Below the pieces are notes generated by a model. The model was not told the DNA's origin. It saw only the letters and a program-made list of their open reading frames with translations, and did not search any database. A DNA stretch of 64,000 nt from Actinomycetota bacterium (GTDB lineage Bacteria; Actinomycetota; Acidimicrobiia; Acidimicrobiales; Ilumatobacteraceae). The first letter of the stretch is position 1. Every line of letters starts with the position of its first letter. The stretch is taken from the NCBI GenBank assembly GCA_016870215.1, contig VGCD01000001.1:183838-247837 (forward strand). The letters are read 5' to 3'. Below, in pieces: positions 62,668-64,000 of this stretch. The position numbers and the translations under genes were made by a program.

Positions 62668-64000
62668 TTGACAGGAGTAGTCGTACCAACATCTCGAAGG
62701 CGACTGCGAGGGCCGAAGTTTGCTCTCGCGTTGCCTTCGATGATTTGGTACGCGCTTTTCTTCATCGTCCCTATTGGCTTCATCATCTACTACTCCTTCG
62801 GAACGAAGGACACCACTCAACTTCTTCCAGTTGACCTGACGAATCTCACGACGTCGAACTACTCGAATGTCTTCGACGCGACGTTCTTCCAAGTGTTCAA
62901 GGCGACAATTCGTATTTCGATCACAGCGACGTTGCTGTGTCTCGTCATCGGTCTACCAGTCGCGTACTTGGCTGCATTCAAGGTGTCAGAGCGGTGGAAG
63001 GCCATCATCTTGGCGGCGGTCGTCGTGCCAAGCTTCACGTCGTTCCTCATCCGAACTGTTGCATGGCGAATCCCGCTGGCTCCGAACGGGACATTGTCGA
63101 AGTGGCTTGTCGACCTTGGGTGGATCGGGCCGAACGGAATTCAAATTCTCGAGACCACGACCGCAGTGCAGATAGCGATTGTCTACAACTATCTCGGCTT
63201 CATGATCCTGCCGTTGTTCGTCGCGCTCGACCGCATCGATGTGCGCATGCGCGAGGCGAGCAAAGATCTCGGCGCTGGGCGAGTGGCCACATTTTTCTCA
63301 GTGACACTTCCACTTGCCGGGCCCGGCATCATTGCCGGCGTCTTGCTCACGTTCATCCCGATGTGTGGCGACTACGTGACGGCGACAATTCTTGGTGGAG
63401 CCAAGGGCAACATGATCGGGTCGATGATTGCCTCCCAGTTCAGTGGTGCGCAGAACTGGCCTCTCGGAGCGGCAATGGCAGTTCTCATGATTGGTGCTGT
63501 GCTCCTCACGCTCGCAGTTGGTGCGCTGCTGGTGTGGCTGTTGCCTCGTGCATTCTCGTTGTTCGCCCCAGTTGCCGAGAGAGTTCGGGCGCGGTCGTAC
63601 GCCCGGTCAGCACAGGCCGTCGAGCATGGTTCAGCACAGACCAAGTTGCCCTTTGATCCCATCGTGGCGCTTATGCGTACGTGGGCAGTGCTCGTGATGG
63701 TGTTTCTGTTCGTACCGATTCTGCTCGTCATCTTGCATTCGTTCAATCGCAGTACATCATTCACAATTTGGTCCGGACACACCAGTTTGAAGTGGTGGTC
63801 AGAGCTCTTTGACGGTGGCAGTGCCTGGGCGATGGTGGTGCGTTTTGCAGTCATCATCGCGTTGGCATTCGTGGTGCGCATGGTTCTCACACGCACGACA
63901 TCAATTGCACGACGCCGCCTCAATTGGGTGGGACCAATCGGATTCGCCATTGCCGTAGTGGCGAACGGATTACTCACCGACTGGTATCGCGACATCTTCG
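62668..64000 (+). CDS. potBC: fused PotB-PotC permease, incomplete at window end
   Basis: One open frame runs from TTG 62668 to the window edge (444 residues so far). Residues 1-300 are a complete PotB-type permease: first helix ALPSMIWYALFFIVPIGFII and the EAA loop REASKDLGAGRVATFFSVTLP. After a linker (~300-335) a second permease starts, WAVLVMVFLFVPILLVILHSFNRS and SLKWWSELF, which is a PotC beginning. Between two WWSELF/WYRDIF-like segments (residues 376-381 and 439-444) there is an extra hydrophobic stretch. No stop separates the halves. GGAG lies 9 nt before the TTG, which is 4 bp after potD. Confidence 0.88.
   Translation, partial: MTGVVVPTSRRRLRGPKFALALPSMIWYALFFIVPIGFIIYYSFGTKDTTQLLPVDLTNLTTSNYSNVFDATFFQVFKATIRISITATLLCLVIGLPVAYLAAFKVSERWKAIILAAVVVPSFTSFLIRTVAWRIPLAPNGTLSKWLVDLGWIGPNGIQILETTTAVQIAIVYNYLGFMILPLFVALDRIDVRMREASKDLGAGRVATFFSVTLPLAGPGIIAGVLLTFIPMCGDYVTATILGGAKGNMIGSMIASQFSGAQNWPLGAAMAVLMIGAVLLTLAVGALLVWLLPRAFSLFAPVAERVRARSYARSAQAVEHGSAQTKLPFDPIVALMRTWAVLVMVFLFVPILLVILHSFNRSTSFTIWSGHTSLKWWSELFDGGSAWAMVVRFAVIIALAFVVRMVLTRTTSIARRRLNWVGPIGFAIAVVANGLLTDWYRDIF

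Overview
The window looks like a chromosomal segment of a moderate-GC actinobacterium. The best guess is class Acidimicrobiia, for example an aquatic Ilumatobacter-like lineage. That placement is inferred from gene content: a BldD-type regulator with its cyclic-di-GMP motif, a 6C-like small RNA beside a HAD-IB gene, an F420-type LLM oxidoreductase, a relative of the mycothiol-dependent nitroreductase Rv2466c, PAC2 and AccD-type carboxyltransferase genes, and many starts that look leaderless. I see no phage, IS element, CRISPR array or obvious island. Genes fill almost everything, and no gene-free stretch exceeds 300 bp.

Layout. 1-2.9 kb: end of an M50 site-2 protease, ispG (MEP isoprenoid pathway) and manA. 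2.9-9.6 kb: proS, divergent from rimP-nusA-infB, which has a hairpin/terminator leader; ylxR and rbfA are missing from their usual places. 9.6-15 kb: DsbA-like protein, acetylpolyamine-amidohydrolase-like HDAC, LLM oxidoreductase, a PAC2 plus kinase pair and a thioredoxin with a helical tail. 15-19 kb: comEA, comEC, holA, rpsT. 19-28 kb: lepA, an MFS transporter whose N-terminus is an 18-bp tandem repeat, a photolyase, hrcA-dnaJ-rsmE, bldD-hemW and tRNA-Val. 28-32 kb: EamA transporter, small membrane protein, alkylsulfatase-like MBL protein, acyl-CoA dehydrogenase. 32-41.6 kb: icd, quinone oxidoreductase, gltA, a carboxyltransferase, 6C-like RNA, HAD-PlsC fusion, mitochondrial-type aconitase and a divergent GntR/UTRA regulator. 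41.7-50 kb: two crotonases, a nitroreductase, gltBD. 50-56 kb: LysM lipoprotein, ddl and murF back to back, an MFS exporter, a zinc-ribbon protein, a P450. 56-64 kb: alanine dehydrogenase, aminobutyraldehyde dehydrogenase, polyamine aminotransferase and a Pot-type ABC importer whose two permeases appear fused; that gene runs off the window.

How it fits together. The last 8 kb can be read as a polyamine-use module: import, transamination to pyruvate giving alanine, oxidation of the aminoaldehyde, and return of alanine to pyruvate and ammonia. Citrate synthase, aconitase and isocitrate dehydrogenase form the oxidative route to 2-oxoglutarate, which GltBD uses to make glutamate. The aconitase/GntR and icd promoter regions share a TACAAGT direct repeat with the same 11-bp period, which suggests common control. 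Ddl makes the dipeptide that MurF consumes, and the two genes diverge from a 34-bp spacer.

The most notable non-coding signal is a TANNNT box 6-8 nt upstream of at least twelve start codons, consistent with leaderless mRNAs. Other points worth checking are the repeat-encoded chain of Shine-Dalgarno/GTG pairs in the MFS gene, the hairpin leaders of rimP and the aminobutyraldehyde dehydrogenase gene, and the PotB-PotC fusion. I found no wholly novel defence or mobile system.
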